Assembly: GCA_002281755.1 (NCBI GenBank)
Contig: NCHB01000006.1
Location: forward strand, 1 to 64,000
From: Sulfurovum sp. 16-42-52
GTDB taxonomy: Bacteria > Campylobacterota > Campylobacteria > Campylobacterales > Sulfurovaceae
Reading direction: 5' to 3'
DNA: 64,000 bases
The translations under genes and the position numbers were made by a program. The notes under the pieces are model-generated. The model did no database searches and was not told the DNA's origin. It saw only the letters and a program-made list of their open reading frames with translations. Every line of letters starts with the position of its first letter. Position 1 is the first letter of the stretch. Below are positions 1 to 9,655 of the stretch, one piece after another.

Positions 1-44
1 TTTAGTTCGTAACTTTGATGCGAGAGTCACTTTTTTAATGAGTG

Positions 45-71
45 AGCAGCAGTCATAGGAAATGTGCTGCT
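45..71. other. 7-bp stem-loop near left edge
   Basis: AGCAGCA at 45-51 pairs with TGCTGCT at 65-71, leaving a 13-nt loop. Read on the minus strand it lies about 40-65 nt downstream of a TATAAT box, so it would sit in the 5' leader of a transcript leaving the window. It could equally be a small RNA or part of a terminator. No gene was seen in 1-150. Confidence 0.3.
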
Positions 72-108
72 ACTTTGGGTTGAATTTGCAAGTGGCTCGT
101 TTTTTTAA

Positions 109-114
109 ATTATA
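109..114 (-). promoter_or_regulatory. -10 box of an outward minus-strand promoter
   Basis: A perfect TATAAT on the minus strand sits in A/T-rich DNA between the era stop and the window edge. It probably drives a gene to the left, outside the window. Confidence 0.45.
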
Positions 115-150
115 ACTTTTTTTTAACTTCATTTAAAAGATGAACCGCCT

Positions 151-1056
151 TTAGATGATATATCCAAACTCTTCTAAGCCGTCTTTATTTTTACTCCATC
201 CTTTTTTGACCGCGACGTGTAAATCTAAAAATATCTTTTTACCTGAAAAAATTTCCATTTGTTCACGTGCAAATTTTCCTACGCGCTTGATGCCTTCACC
301 TTTTTGACCCACTATCATCCCTTTTTGGGTATCTTTCTCTACAACTATCGTCGCATATACTTTATCCAAATCATCACTCTCTTCAATACGCTCAATCGTC
401 ACATCACTCTCATAAGGGATTTCATCACTGAGATTTTCAAAAATCGATTCGCGTATCAGTTCCTTGTAAATGGTACGTATATGTTCTGTAGTAAGTATCT
501 CGGTATCATAAAGAAAAGGTGATGTAGGCAACTGTTTAGAGATTGCATCCAAAAGTTGTTTTTTACCGACTTTTTTATTTACAGAAAATGGGATGATGGC
601 TTCAAAAGAAGCTTGATATTTCTGATATTCACCCAGTTTTGCCAATATATCACTCTGTTTGACATGGTCTATCTTGGTTAGCACCACGATATGCTTCACG
701 CCTTTTGCTTGAGCAAGGGTTAGAAACTTTTCGTATTCTGCCAATTTATCTGTTACAGGTGCTAAAAAGACAATCAAATCACTGTCACCCATTGCTTTAA
801 GGGCTTCTTCCATCATAAATTGATTCAGCAACCTCTCTTTTTCATGGATACCCGGTGTGTCCACAAAAATTATCTGTGAGTCCTCATGCATAACAATTAT
901 ATTCATCCGTTTTCGTGTTGCTTGTGCTTTTTTTGAAACCATTGCAAGTTTTTCTCCCACTACGTGGTTGAGCAATGTACTCTTGCCCGCATTGGGTCTG
1001 CCGACTACTGCGACAAATCCTGCTTTCGTGTCTATCTCTTCTGCGTGATCAAACAT
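151..1056 (-). CDS. era: GTPase Era
   Basis: Ras-like GTPase that binds 16S rRNA and helps mature the 30S subunit, at the membrane and in the cytoplasm. The 301-residue protein is the usual length. The P-loop GRPNAGKS is at residues 19-26, DTPG at 66-69 and TKID near 128-131. A C-terminal KH RNA-binding domain (GQKGEGIKRVG near 250) follows. It is the last gene of rplI-hslV-hslU-era. Its ATG lies 10 nt after the hslU stop, so it is probably cotranscribed. Nothing unusual was seen; the assignment is secure. Confidence 0.97.
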   Translation of the reverse strand: MFDHAEEIDTKAGFVAVVGRPNAGKSTLLNHVVGEKLAMVSKKAQATRKRMNIIVMHEDSQIIFVDTPGIHEKERLLNQFMMEEALKAMGDSDLIVFLAPVTDKLAEYEKFLTLAQAKGVKHIVVLTKIDHVKQSDILAKLGEYQKYQASFEAIIPFSVNKKVGKKQLLDAISKQLPTSPFLYDTEILTTEHIRTIYKELIRESIFENLSDEIPYESDVTIERIEESDDLDKVYATIVVEKDTQKGMIVGQKGEGIKRVGKFAREQMEIFSGKKIFLDLHVAVKKGWSKNKDGLEEFGYII

Positions 1057-1066
1057 GTACTATTCC

Positions 1067-2395
1067 TTACAATATATATCGGGTTGTGTCTTCATCTTCT
1101 ACCACTTTACTTATCTTCTCTTCTACCAATGCTTTATCTATCTGTATGGTTTCGCCTTGATGCTCATCTGCACAAAAGCTGATCTCTTCCACTATTTTTT
1201 CCATCACGGTATGCAAACGTCTGGCTCCGATATCTTCCGTTTTTTCGTTGGCAAGCAGTGCATAATGAGCGATGGCTCTGAGTGCTTCTTCTTCAAACAC
1301 CAGTTCAACACCCTCCACCTTCATCAACGCTTTATACTGATTGATAAGTGAATTGTTCGGTTCGGTTAAAATACGGTAGAGCGTATCCTCATCCAAACTT
1401 TCCAACTCAACACGAAGTGGAAAACGCCCTTGAAGTTCAGGCATCAAGTCGCTGGGTTTGCTCACATGAAAGGCACCTGCTGCAATAAACAAAATATGAT
1501 CGGTATGCACCATACCCAGTTTGGTATGAACACTTGAGCCCTCCACAATAGGAAGCAAATCTCTTTGGACACCTTCTTTGCTCGGGTCTTGTCTGCTTTG
1601 TGAACCGGATGAAACCGCAATTTTATCTATCTCGTCAAGAAAAACGATACCGCCCTTCTGTACTCTTTCAAGCGCTAAGGCTTTAAGCTGTTCTTCATCG
1701 AGTAAGGCTTCGCTGGCTTCGGCTTCAAGTATTTTTTTGGCATCTTTGACACTTACTTCTTTTTCTTGTCCTTTCTTGCCCATCCCACCTAACACTTTGA
1801 TGATAGACTCTTGTACCTGAATCATCTGTGGCGGAAGACCTTCTTCTGGCATTGTTAGAGTATTAGGGATATCTACTTTTATCTTAAGATGGTCAAGTTC
1901 ACCTTTTGCAAACTTCTCTTGCATGCGCACAAAAGAAGCATCATACTCAGCTTGTTTGACTTCACTTGCACCTGAGGGTAAAGGGGGGAGAAGTTTTTCT
2001 ATGATCTTGTTTTCGATGTAGTTTGCTATCTTCTCTTTGTTTTTTTCATTTTCGGCTTCACGCACAAGCCCCAAAGAAACGGCTGCCAAATCACGTATCA
2101 TCGACTCAACATCACGACCCACAAAACCTACTTCTGTGTATTTGCTCGCTTCCACTTTGATAAAGGGAAGATTCATCATCTTAGCCAAACGTCTGGCTAT
2201 CTCAGTTTTTCCCACACCCGTGCTGCCTATCATCAATATGTTTTTAGGTGTCACATCTTGCTGCATTTCTGGGCTAAGTTGCATACGCCTGTAACGGTTT
2301 CTCAAAGCAACCGCTATGGTTTTTTTAGCTGCGTCTTGTCCTATGACGTAGTTATCTAAATAGGCTACTATCTCTTTGGGGGTTAAATTATCCAT
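1067..2395 (-). CDS. hslU: HslU, ATPase subunit of the HslUV protease
   Basis: AAA+ unfoldase that feeds proteins into the HslV peptidase. At 442 residues it is full length. Walker A GSTGVGKT is at residues 57-64, Walker B reads IVFLDEIDK, and the charged I domain lies in between. The C-terminal tail ends RYIL, the conserved segment that docks into HslV. The gene starts 6 nt after the hslV stop and precedes era, in the conserved Campylobacterota order. Confidence 0.97.
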   Translation of the reverse strand: MDNLTPKEIVAYLDNYVIGQDAAKKTIAVALRNRYRRMQLSPEMQQDVTPKNILMIGSTGVGKTEIARRLAKMMNLPFIKVEASKYTEVGFVGRDVESMIRDLAAVSLGLVREAENEKNKEKIANYIENKIIEKLLPPLPSGASEVKQAEYDASFVRMQEKFAKGELDHLKIKVDIPNTLTMPEEGLPPQMIQVQESIIKVLGGMGKKGQEKEVSVKDAKKILEAEASEALLDEEQLKALALERVQKGGIVFLDEIDKIAVSSGSQSRQDPSKEGVQRDLLPIVEGSSVHTKLGMVHTDHILFIAAGAFHVSKPSDLMPELQGRFPLRVELESLDEDTLYRILTEPNNSLINQYKALMKVEGVELVFEEEALRAIAHYALLANEKTEDIGARRLHTVMEKIVEEISFCADEHQGETIQIDKALVEEKISKVVEDEDTTRYIL

Positions 2396-2401
2396 CGTTC
2401 T

Positions 2402-2932
2402 TTATAGTTCCAATATCTTAATGTTTTTATTTGTATAGATACAAAGGTCACCTGCTACTTCAAGTGATTCCTGGACCAGTTCTCTAGGCTCAAGACTACT
2501 GTGTTTGTCTAAAGCACGCGCAGCTGAGAGTGCATAGTTTCCGCCTGATCCGATAGCGGCTATCTTGCCGTCTTGGGGTTCAACCACATCGCCGTTTCCA
2601 GAGAGTATAAAGATATGTTCGGTGTTCAGTACAATCATCATGGCTTCAAGCTGTCTTAAATGTTTGTCTTGTCTCCACATCTTTGAAAACCCGATCACAG
2701 ACTTAAAAAGATCCCCTCTTTTTTCAGCCAGTATCCCCTCAAACATATCAAAAAGCGTAAAAGCATCTGCGGTGCTTCCTGCAAAACCTGCCAAAATTTT
2801 ACCTTCATGCAGGGTACGAATTTTGGTCGCATTTCCTTTAAGCACCGTATCACCAAACGTTACCTGACCATCGCCTCCGATGACTGCTCTGCCTTCACCT
2901 TTGTAGCCCAGTATCGTGGTTGCTTCAAACAT
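2402..2932 (-). CDS. hslV: HslV, peptidase subunit of the HslUV protease
   Basis: Proteasome-like Ntn hydrolase. The 176-residue sequence begins [12 protein letters not shown]. By family precedent the first four residues are a propeptide, and Thr5 becomes the N-terminal nucleophile after self-cleavage. [11 protein letters not shown], the conserved segment following it, is intact. The gene lies between rplI and hslU with gaps of 2 and 6 nt, so translation is likely coupled. Confidence 0.97.
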   Translation of the reverse strand: MFEATTILGYKGEGRAVIGGDGQVTFGDTVLKGNATKIRTLHEGKILAGFAGSTADAFTLFDMFEGILAEKRGDLFKSVIGFSKMWRQDKHLRQLEAMMIVLNTEHIFILSGNGDVVEPQDGKIAAIGSGGNYALSAARALDKHSSLEPRELVQESLEVAGDLCIYTNKNIKILEL

Positions 2933-2934
2933 GC

Positions 2935-3378
2935 CTATATACCTACGACTTCTACTTTGATGGTTGCATGGATGGCATGACCCAGTTTTGCATCCACTTC
3001 GTGCACACCGGTACTCTTAATTGCTTTTTTAAGATTGATATGTTTTTTATCAAGTTCAATGCCCAGCTGTTCCTGTATAGCTTCAGAGATATCTGCATTA
3101 CCGACTGAGCCTTTTATGCCCACAGGCGCAGAAGTTTTTACTATTTTAATGATACTGGCTTCAAGTGTGATTTTCTCTGCTTCAAGTCTGGCTAACTCAT
3201 CTTTAAGATTGCGTGCCATTTCCGCCTGTTCTGCTTTCCAGTTTTCTATTACATCGGGTGTAGCCAATTTTGCCAACCCTTTGCCTATGAGGAAATTTTG
3301 ACCGTAACCGTCTTTAACCTCTTTGATTTCACCTACTTTCCCCAGTGTTTTTACTTCTTTGATTAAGAGTACTTTCAT
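2935..3378 (-). CDS. rplI: 50S ribosomal protein L9
   Basis: Binds 23S rRNA. At 147 residues it has the typical two-domain form: N-terminal [24 protein letters not shown], a long charged helix in the middle and a C-terminal domain. The ATG is preceded by AAGAAGGA. It is the first gene of the rplI-hslV-hslU-era unit; the shared intergenic region with mlaA (3379-3511) must hold its promoter. Confidence 0.96.
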   Translation of the reverse strand: MKVLLIKEVKTLGKVGEIKEVKDGYGQNFLIGKGLAKLATPDVIENWKAEQAEMARNLKDELARLEAEKITLEASIIKIVKTSAPVGIKGSVGNADISEAIQEQLGIELDKKHINLKKAIKSTGVHEVDAKLGHAIHATIKVEVVGI

Positions 3379-3408
3379 CCTATAATTCCTTCTTATGCTA
3401 TATATGGC

Positions 3409-3414
3409 TATAAT
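3409..3414 (+). promoter_or_regulatory. -10 box upstream of mlaA
   Basis: TATAAT preceded by GGC, in the 133-bp gap between divergent rplI and mlaA. It implies an mlaA leader of about 90 nt. That leader carries two copies of TACGTAC (3448-3454 and 3481-3487), which could pair. A second TATAAT at 3381-3386 is also on the plus strand. Confidence 0.5.
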
Positions 3415-3511
3415 TCTAACCTATTTTAACTAGACATCGGTTAAAGCTACGTACATACTTCACGCAAAGTGCACAATATCTACGTACTGTTAAACAAAAG
3501 GAGAATACATC

Positions 3512-4333
3512 ATGAGAAATTTTTACCCCATTCTATCCCTTCTTCTTTTTCTCTTTCAAGGGTGCAGTAGCACAAAAATCACACCTCAGCCAACAGCCTC
3601 AGTAAATGCAACAGCTCCTACCCAATCGAATTTTTCCTCAAACGTTCCTGACAACAGTATGGCTGACAGCTTTGAAGATGAGTTTACACAAGATGAAGCA
3701 ACCCAAAGTACCGATGACTTCAATGCTTATAACAGAGTTATGACCTCTTTTAATGATGTGTTTTACAGCTCTGTTTTAGACCCTGTTTCAAAAGTGTATG
3801 GCGATGTACTCCCTCAACCCTTTCGCTTAGGGATTTCAAATTTTATTCAGAATTTGCAATTCCCCGTTCGTTTAGCCAACAATCTGTTACAATTCAAGCT
3901 GCAAAACAGTGCAGAAGAATTTGAAAGTTTTCTTACCAATTCTACTATTGGTCTGGGTGGATTGATGAACCCTGCTCAGGATCTGTTGCATATTCCTGTG
4001 CATGATGAAGATTTTGGTCAAACCCTTGGGTACTATAACATTGTTCCGGGTCCTCACATCGTTTTACCGTTTTTAGGCCCTTCCAATGCAAGAGATTTAC
4101 TCGGTGTTACAGTCGATGCATACGCTTCTCCATGGGTTAATGTTCGCGGTCTCGAGCAGTACAAAATACCCAATAACTTAGCGCAATCTGTTGGTGTGAT
4201 TGCTGTACAAATGACAAACAAAAATTCTCTCAATCCAGGTGTTTACGAGAGTCTCAAAAAAGATGCTTTAGACCTGTATCCGTTTTTCAAAGATGCATAC
4301 GAGCAAAAACGTGCTGCTCAAATAGACAAATAA
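3512..4333 (+). CDS. mlaA: MlaA (VacJ) outer-membrane phospholipid-removal lipoprotein
   Basis: The outer-membrane component of the Mla lipid-asymmetry pathway, which takes misplaced phospholipids from the outer leaflet. A lipoprotein signal peptide ends at the lipobox FQGC, giving lipidated Cys18. A low-complexity Ser/Thr/Asn linker of about 50 residues precedes the MlaA domain, recognised by YNRVMTSFNDVFY, VANNLLQFK-like and GQTLGYYNIVPGP segments. AAAGGAGAA precedes the ATG. It is followed 18 nt later by mlaC; the MlaBDEF components are not in this window. Confidence 0.93.
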   Translation: MRNFYPILSLLLFLFQGCSSTKITPQPTASVNATAPTQSNFSSNVPDNSMADSFEDEFTQDEATQSTDDFNAYNRVMTSFNDVFYSSVLDPVSKVYGDVLPQPFRLGISNFIQNLQFPVRLANNLLQFKLQNSAEEFESFLTNSTIGLGGLMNPAQDLLHIPVHDEDFGQTLGYYNIVPGPHIVLPFLGPSNARDLLGVTVDAYASPWVNVRGLEQYKIPNNLAQSVGVIAVQMTNKNSLNPGVYESLKKDALDLYPFFKDAYEQKRAAQIDK

Positions 4334-4351
4334 ACCACATAAGGAAAGAAA

Positions 4352-4915
4352 ATGATCAAAAAACTGCTGACACTTTTACTTCTATCCGGGATTTTCGCCC
4401 ATGCCATAGAAGAACAAAATATCAAAACAGTGATGGACACCAGAGTAAGCAAAATACTCTCTATACTCAAAAACAGCTCTCTCTCTCAAACACAAAAAGA
4501 ACAACAGTCCATTGTGTTGATTGATGATGTGTTTGACTACAACACCATGTCACAAATCAGTCTAGGCAGACAGTGGACAACACTCTCAGCGGGTGAAAAA
4601 GCACAATTTATCAAAGCATTTGAGCGAAAAATAAAATACTCCTATTTGGATAAATTAAGACTCTATAACAATCAAAAAGTTATTTTAGGCAATTCCAAAA
4701 AGATCAAACCCAACCGCATTGTATTTGATGCACAGGTTATAGGAACTGATGATACCTATAAAGTAGAGTATCTTTTTTATAAAAATACAACCAATAACCA
4801 ATGGTATATTTACGATGTCGTACTTGTAGGTGTCAGCATCATCCAAACCTACAGAAATCAATTTGCTGAATTTTTAAAAACAAAGTCTATCACAGAGCTT
4901 ACAAAGTCGCTCTAA
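4352..4915 (+). CDS. mlaC: MlaC (Ttg2D-type) periplasmic phospholipid shuttle
   Basis: Soluble carrier that moves phospholipid between MlaA and the inner-membrane Mla complex. The 187 residues begin with a signal peptide of about 18 residues ending AHA. The family core follows: VDDVFDYNTMSQISLGRQW-type segment, then the YKVEYLF and WYIYDVVLVGVS strands. Adjacency to mlaA supports the call. A stem-loop follows the stop codon. Confidence 0.9.
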   Translation: MIKKLLTLLLLSGIFAHAIEEQNIKTVMDTRVSKILSILKNSSLSQTQKEQQSIVLIDDVFDYNTMSQISLGRQWTTLSAGEKAQFIKAFERKIKYSYLDKLRLYNNQKVILGNSKKIKPNRIVFDAQVIGTDDTYKVEYLFYKNTTNNQWYIYDVVLVGVSIIQTYRNQFAEFLKTKSITELTKSL

Positions 4916-4926
4916 ATTCTCTTATT

Positions 4927-4953
4927 GAAACGGGCAGTTGCTATACCCGTTTC
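4927..4953 (+). terminator. Stem-loop after mlaC
   Basis: GAAACGGG at 4927-4934 pairs with CCCGTTTC at 4946-4953, and the stem can be extended by a wobble and an A-T pair. It sits 12 nt past the mlaC stop. No clear T-run follows, so it may be a terminator or an mRNA-end stabiliser. Confidence 0.5.
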
Positions 4954-5014
4954 GAAAAATATATCATCTCACCTCTATCTGGCAAGAATCAATCGCTCCT
5001 TTTATAAAATATGC

Positions 5015-5020
5015 TACAAT
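5015..5020 (+). promoter_or_regulatory. Extended -10 box for the M3 peptidase gene
   Basis: TGC-TACAAT is an extended -10 element. It overlaps the upstream ATG at 5011, which argues that translation starts at the later ATG (5053). Confidence 0.4.
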
Positions 5021-5052
5021 CAAAAAAAATTAAAATACGGATACCCTCACCT

Positions 5053-7002
5053 ATGTTTCAAGAATTTAAACTAGACAATTTAGAACAGTTTCCCCAAGAA
5101 TTAGATGCCCTGCTAAACCAGCAAAGAGCAACCATTAATGCTATCACAAGCTCACAAGAGAGCAGTTATGAAAAAGTCCTCAAGCCCCTTCAGGATTTAG
5201 ATGAAGAGTTGGGACTTTTTTTTACCCCTCTGTCACATCTTAACGCTGTGATGAACTCTGAAGAGACCAAAAAAGCCTATGAAGCTTCTATCCCGCTACT
5301 CTCCAAATTTAGCTCAGAGATAGCACAAAATGAAGCACTTTTTAAAAAGATATCTCAGATAAAAACCACACATCCTGAAGCAAAAAAAGTAGTCGAAAAC
5401 GAGATAAGAGATTTTGTACTCTCAGGTGTCAATTTATCCCAAGAACAGAAAAAAAGAATGGAAGAAATTTCACTGGCACTCTCAGAACTCAGCAACCAGT
5501 TTTCACAAAATCTTCTTGATGCAACCAATGCCTATGAATTGCTCATGAGTGATGAAAAAGATATTCAAGGCATGCCACAGTCCGATATTGATGCAGCCAA
5601 AGTAGAGAGAGATGGTACAACACTCTACCGGTTTACCCTACAACTTCCAAGTTACTTAGCCTATATGACATATGGACCAAACCGAACCTACAGACAAGAA
5701 CTTTCCAAAGCCTATGCAACACGGGCACCTCAAAATGCAACAATCATAGACCAGATTCTTGCACTCAAAAATGAAAAAGCAAAACTGCTCAACTTTGAAA
5801 GCTACGCCCACTATGCACTTGAGACTAGAGATGCCAGCAAAGAAGAAGATGTCATACAGTTTTTAAATGATTTGGCAGATGCGGCGCTTCAGCCGGCAAA
5901 AAAAGAGATGGAAGAACTCAAAGCCTTTGCAAAAAAAACAGACGGGATTGAAGAGTTGGCAGGCTATGATGTTGCCTACTACAGTGAGAAGCTCAAAAAA
6001 GAAAAATTTGACTTTGATGATACCATGACCAAACCCTATTTTGAGCAAAACAAGGTGCTTGCAGGTCTTTTAGATATCGTCTCTGAACTGTTTGCCGTGA
6101 CCTTTAGCCCTGCTGATGTTCCAACATGGCATGCGTGTGTCAAAGCGTTTGACATCTTTGATCATGGCAAACTTTCAGGGCGTATCTATTTTGACCTTGA
6201 AGCACGCAAAGACAAAAGTGGCGGCGCGTGGATGAACGACTGGGAAACACATTATGTTGACAGTAAAGGTAAGCAGCATTTTGCTTCTGCTTTCATCGTA
6301 TGCAACTTTTCGGCTGCAAGCAAAGAGACACCTTCACTGTTAAGGCATGATGACGTGGTCACACTCTTTCATGAGATGGGACATGCCGTGCATCATCTCT
6401 TTGGTACGTGTACAGAGCGTTCTGTCTCAGGTATCAACGGTGTCGCATGGGATGTGGTCGAGTTTCCCTCTCAGTTTTTAGAAAATTTTGCCTATGAGGC
6501 TGCCATACTCAAACGCTTCGGCTTTCACTACCAAAGTGGCGAGCCTATCTCAGATGTACTGATGGCAAAAATCAAAGAAACCAAAAACTTTCAGGCAGCA
6601 CTCGGTATCTTGCGTCAGGTTGAGTTTTCTCTCTTTGACTTTATGCTGCATCAAAACCTCTATCAGGGTGATGAGGTGCAAAACCTCATCGATACGATCA
6701 GAAAAAAAACTTCTTTGCTTCAAGTACCGCAGTACAATAAATTTCAACACGGTTTTGCACATATTTTTGCAGGAGGCTACGCCGCAGGGTACTACAGCTA
6801 CAAGTGGGCAGAAGTGCTCTCAGCTGATGCCTTTTTCTCTTGCCTGGATGATGAGGACGGATTTAACAAAGCCCATGCACAAGGCTACAAAGCATTCATC
6901 CTTGCCAATGGCGGTTCAAAAGAGATGAGCGAACTGTATGAAGCATGGCTTGGACGCAAACCCGATGTCAAAAGTCTTACAAGGCTTTATGAGATAGTCT
7001 AA
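5053..7002 (+). CDS. prlC: Oligopeptidase A-type M3 zinc metallopeptidase
   Basis: Cytoplasmic peptidase that degrades oligopeptides, including cleaved signal peptides. With the ATG at 5053 it has 649 residues. The HEMGH zinc motif is at about residue 440, followed by the usual downstream Glu region (FENFAYE). I prefer 5053 over the ATG at 5011 because a -10-like box overlaps 5011 and family proteins begin near this point. The gene stands alone after the mla pair and is followed 14 nt later by a membrane protein. The symbol follows the OpdA/PrlC subfamily and is less certain than the fold. Confidence 0.9.
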   Translation: MFQEFKLDNLEQFPQELDALLNQQRATINAITSSQESSYEKVLKPLQDLDEELGLFFTPLSHLNAVMNSEETKKAYEASIPLLSKFSSEIAQNEALFKKISQIKTTHPEAKKVVENEIRDFVLSGVNLSQEQKKRMEEISLALSELSNQFSQNLLDATNAYELLMSDEKDIQGMPQSDIDAAKVERDGTTLYRFTLQLPSYLAYMTYGPNRTYRQELSKAYATRAPQNATIIDQILALKNEKAKLLNFESYAHYALETRDASKEEDVIQFLNDLADAALQPAKKEMEELKAFAKKTDGIEELAGYDVAYYSEKLKKEKFDFDDTMTKPYFEQNKVLAGLLDIVSELFAVTFSPADVPTWHACVKAFDIFDHGKLSGRIYFDLEARKDKSGGAWMNDWETHYVDSKGKQHFASAFIVCNFSAASKETPSLLRHDDVVTLFHEMGHAVHHLFGTCTERSVSGINGVAWDVVEFPSQFLENFAYEAAILKRFGFHYQSGEPISDVLMAKIKETKNFQAALGILRQVEFSLFDFMLHQNLYQGDEVQNLIDTIRKKTSLLQVPQYNKFQHGFAHIFAGGYAAGYYSYKWAEVLSADAFFSCLDDEDGFNKAHAQGYKAFILANGGSKEMSELYEAWLGRKPDVKSLTRLYEIV

Positions 7003-7016
7003 GCAAAGGAGAGTAC

Positions 7017-7532
7017 ATGAGCGAATATCGTACCCTTGCATTAACCATAATTGCTATTTTTATCATTACACTGCTGGGTGCCTATTTCTCTCCGACATTC
7101 TCGGAGCAAAAATCATTTTTGGAACTGTTTTTCTTTTTTGGCGCTTTGCTGTTTATCTTTTCTGTCGTAGCCATTTTTGCTACGCTGGGCTTTGAGTCTT
7201 TTGCACTCTATTTTGCCCTTTTTCTTGCTATTACAACCTCTTTGTTTGGCACAGAAGGTGCCTTGATTGTCACAAGTCTGAGTTATTTTCTCTGGGGCTC
7301 TATTTTTGCGATGGAGGTGCTTTTATGTTTTAACGGCATCCATAGTGCAAAAGAGTGGTTTATGACTCGTTACACTTTTAAAACATTTAAGATGGAATAC
7401 AGAGCCTTTTATCCGCTGATGGGACTGCTCTATGTGATGCTCGAAGTTTTGCCTCATCTTTTGAGTAAAGAGAGAGTTGCAAGGTTTACCCCTTCAGAAG
7501 TTCTGAAGGAGATGGAAAGCCTTTTAAAGTAG
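7017..7532 (+). CDS. Predicted multi-pass membrane protein
   Basis: Not recognised as a named family. The 171 residues hold about four hydrophobic segments (roughly 7-27, 35-58, 60-78 and 80-105), then a basic soluble part with aromatic residues and a further weak hydrophobic stretch. AAAGGAGAG precedes the ATG, and the gap from the peptidase gene is 14 nt, so the two are probably cotranscribed. It ends 2 nt before the convergent argG stop. Confidence 0.75.
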   Translation: MSEYRTLALTIIAIFIITLLGAYFSPTFSEQKSFLELFFFFGALLFIFSVVAIFATLGFESFALYFALFLAITTSLFGTEGALIVTSLSYFLWGSIFAMEVLLCFNGIHSAKEWFMTRYTFKTFKMEYRAFYPLMGLLYVMLEVLPHLLSKERVARFTPSEVLKEMESLLK

Positions 7533-7534
7533 GT

Positions 7535-8788
7535 TTATTTTTTATCTGTCTTATTGACTAAATTAGCGATACGCTCAGGCTGTTTTTTACCTTCAATAAT
7601 AAAACGAAGTGCATTAAGACGGATGAATCCTTCTGCATCTTTTTGGTTATAGACTTCATCCGCTTCAAACGTAGAGTGTGCTTCAGAGTACAGAGAAACT
7701 GCTGATTTTCTGCCTACAACCGTTACATTGCCTTTATAGAGTTTGAGTCTTACATCACCATGCACATGTTCCTGTGTAGCATCGATGGCAGCTTGAAGCA
7801 TCTTGCGCTCAGGTGACCACCAAAATCCTTGATAAATCAGTTTTGCATAACGTGGCATCATCTCATCTTTAAGATGTGCCTCTTCACGGTCAAGTGTAAT
7901 CGACTCAATGGCTCTGTGTGCTTTAAGCATAATCGTTCCACCTGGTGTCTCGTAACATCCACGTGCTTTCATGCCCACATAACGGTTTTCCACGATATCG
8001 AGTCTTCCGATGCCGTGTTTTTTTCCATAGTCATTGAGCTTTGTAAGCAGTGTCGCAGGACTCATCTCTACACCATCGATCGCCACAGGGTCACCTTGTC
8101 TGTAGCTAAGCGTGATATATTCTGCCTCATCGGGAGCATTTTCAGGACTCACTGACCAGAGCCACATATCTTCTTCAGGCTCTGCAAACGGGTCTTCCAA
8201 ATGCTCACCTTCATAAGAGATATGTAAAAGGTTTGCATCCATAGAATATGGTTTTGCTTTGCCTTTTCCATCGATGTTGATGCCATGTTGCTCAGCATAG
8301 GCAAGCAGTTTGGATCGTGAGTTTAGATCCCACTCTCTCCAGGGTGCGATGACCGCGATGTCCGGATCAAGTGCAAGATAGCCAAGTTCAAAACGCACCT
8401 GATCATTTCCTTTGCCTGTAGCACCATGACTGACTGCATCTGCACCCGTTTGATGTGCTATCTCTATCTGTTTTTTGGCGATGAGCGGTCTTGCAACCGA
8501 TGTACCCAAAAGGTACTCACCCTCATAAATCGCATTGGCTCTAAACATCGGGAATACAAAATCTTTTACAAACTCTTCTCTTAGATCCAAGATAAAAATA
8601 TTTTCCGGTTTGATACCCATATCAAGCGCTTTTTGTCGTGCCGGTTCTACCTCTTCACCCTGTCCGAGATCTGCAGTAAAAGTGACCACCTCACACTGAT
8701 ACTCATCCTGAAGCCATTTAAGTATGATACTCGTATCCAGTCCCCCCGAATACGCCAATACCGCTTTTTTGATTGTTCTTTTTGCCAT
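7535..8788 (-). CDS. argG: Argininosuccinate synthase
   Basis: Joins citrulline and aspartate with ATP to form argininosuccinate in arginine synthesis. The 417 residues are slightly over the common 400. The ATP pyrophosphatase loop AYSGGLDTS is at residues 12-20. The citrulline-binding region ([17 protein letters not shown]) and the [15 protein letters not shown] segment are intact. It is monocistronic, with AAAGG before the ATG. It faces the upstream plus-strand gene, leaving only 2 nt between the stops. Confidence 0.97.
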   Translation of the reverse strand: MAKRTIKKAVLAYSGGLDTSIILKWLQDEYQCEVVTFTADLGQGEEVEPARQKALDMGIKPENIFILDLREEFVKDFVFPMFRANAIYEGEYLLGTSVARPLIAKKQIEIAHQTGADAVSHGATGKGNDQVRFELGYLALDPDIAVIAPWREWDLNSRSKLLAYAEQHGINIDGKGKAKPYSMDANLLHISYEGEHLEDPFAEPEEDMWLWSVSPENAPDEAEYITLSYRQGDPVAIDGVEMSPATLLTKLNDYGKKHGIGRLDIVENRYVGMKARGCYETPGGTIMLKAHRAIESITLDREEAHLKDEMMPRYAKLIYQGFWWSPERKMLQAAIDATQEHVHGDVRLKLYKGNVTVVGRKSAVSLYSEAHSTFEADEVYNQKDAEGFIRLNALRFIIEGKKQPERIANLVNKTDKK

Positions 8789-8872
8789 GTCATAAGCCTT
8801 TAGTTGATATGTCGTGATTTTAGCGTAAAGTTGGTTATGATTTGGCTTTAATGTTTGTTTCCAGAGTACATC

Positions 8873-9439
8873 CTATTCAGACAGATACGCCCCCCTTGCA
8901 CCGCTTACTCCGACACTGGCACCCGATTTTGCCTTTTCTGTTTTAGCTTTTTCTACATTTTGTCTATGCTCTTGAGCCGATAAATAATTGCCGAATATTT
9001 CAAATTCATCTTCACCTTTGGCATTGAGCTGTTTCTCAAAAAGTCTCAGTGCATTTTTCAGTTTATCGCTTAACATGATTATTTCATGATAGTGAACCGT
9101 GGATATTTTAATTGCCGCATCACTCAGAGGCTTTTTTATTCCAAAGAAACTGTTTTTTTGTTTTTGTGCACATACTTCATAAATATCCATAAAATGGCTA
9201 TGTATCTCTGTCCATAATGCTTCCATTTCACTGACAGTACTTGTGCAGGTACCCTCTGAAAACAGCATGGCTTCTTGATGAAACCATTTTCCAAACTCTA
9301 TTTCCAATGCATTCAATTCGATGGTTTGCTTAGAAGTATCATAGAGTCCTGCAGATAACAATTTGATCATCCCGACCCATCTGGTATACGCTACTCTTGC
9401 CTGATGCAGATGATGCAGATACATTTCTTTGTTTGTCAT
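8873..9439 (-). CDS. CZB-like (chemoreceptor zinc-binding) helical protein
   Basis: A helical protein of 188 residues. The pattern HQARVAYTRWV, then EFGKWFH, then IHSHF resembles the CZB four-helix bundle, which binds zinc through three His and one Cys. The position of the usual Cys (CxFGKW) reads Ile (IEFGKW), so zinc binding may differ. No receptor or GGDEF domain is attached. The ATG at 9439 is preferred over 9448 because AAAAGG lies 8 nt before it. Family membership is by motif only. Confidence 0.6.
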   Translation of the reverse strand: MTNKEMYLHHLHQARVAYTRWVGMIKLLSAGLYDTSKQTIELNALEIEFGKWFHQEAMLFSEGTCTSTVSEMEALWTEIHSHFMDIYEVCAQKQKNSFFGIKKPLSDAAIKISTVHYHEIIMLSDKLKNALRLFEKQLNAKGEDEFEIFGNYLSAQEHRQNVEKAKTEKAKSGASVGVSGARGAYLSE

Positions 9440-9621
9440 TGAAGTCATCCTTTTCTATGTTTACTCGGCTATTAGGAGATATTCTATCTTAAAATATGTT
9501 CTTATATTTTTTATAAGATGCTTAATTTTTAATCAAAAATGAAAAGGCTGATTTTAAACATTTTGAACCAACATAGAAGCCTCAAAGCACGCCTGCAAAC
9601 ACTATCTTAAAAAAGTTTGCG

Positions 9622-9627
9622 TATAAT
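9622..9627 (+). promoter_or_regulatory. -10 box of the pdxJ promoter
   Basis: TATAAT within TGCGTATAATC. It falls inside an in-frame TTG extension of pdxJ, showing that the extension is promoter and not coding. The rest of 9440-9655 is A/T-rich and shows no convincing gene. Confidence 0.65.
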
Positions 9628-9655
9628 CTCTATTATTCAGATACAAGGAGAATCT

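Noticed and set aside
9539-9610. 23-codon frame upstream of pdxJ
   Set aside because: No ribosome binding site and no feature beyond a basic short peptide; it lies in the pdxJ promoter region.
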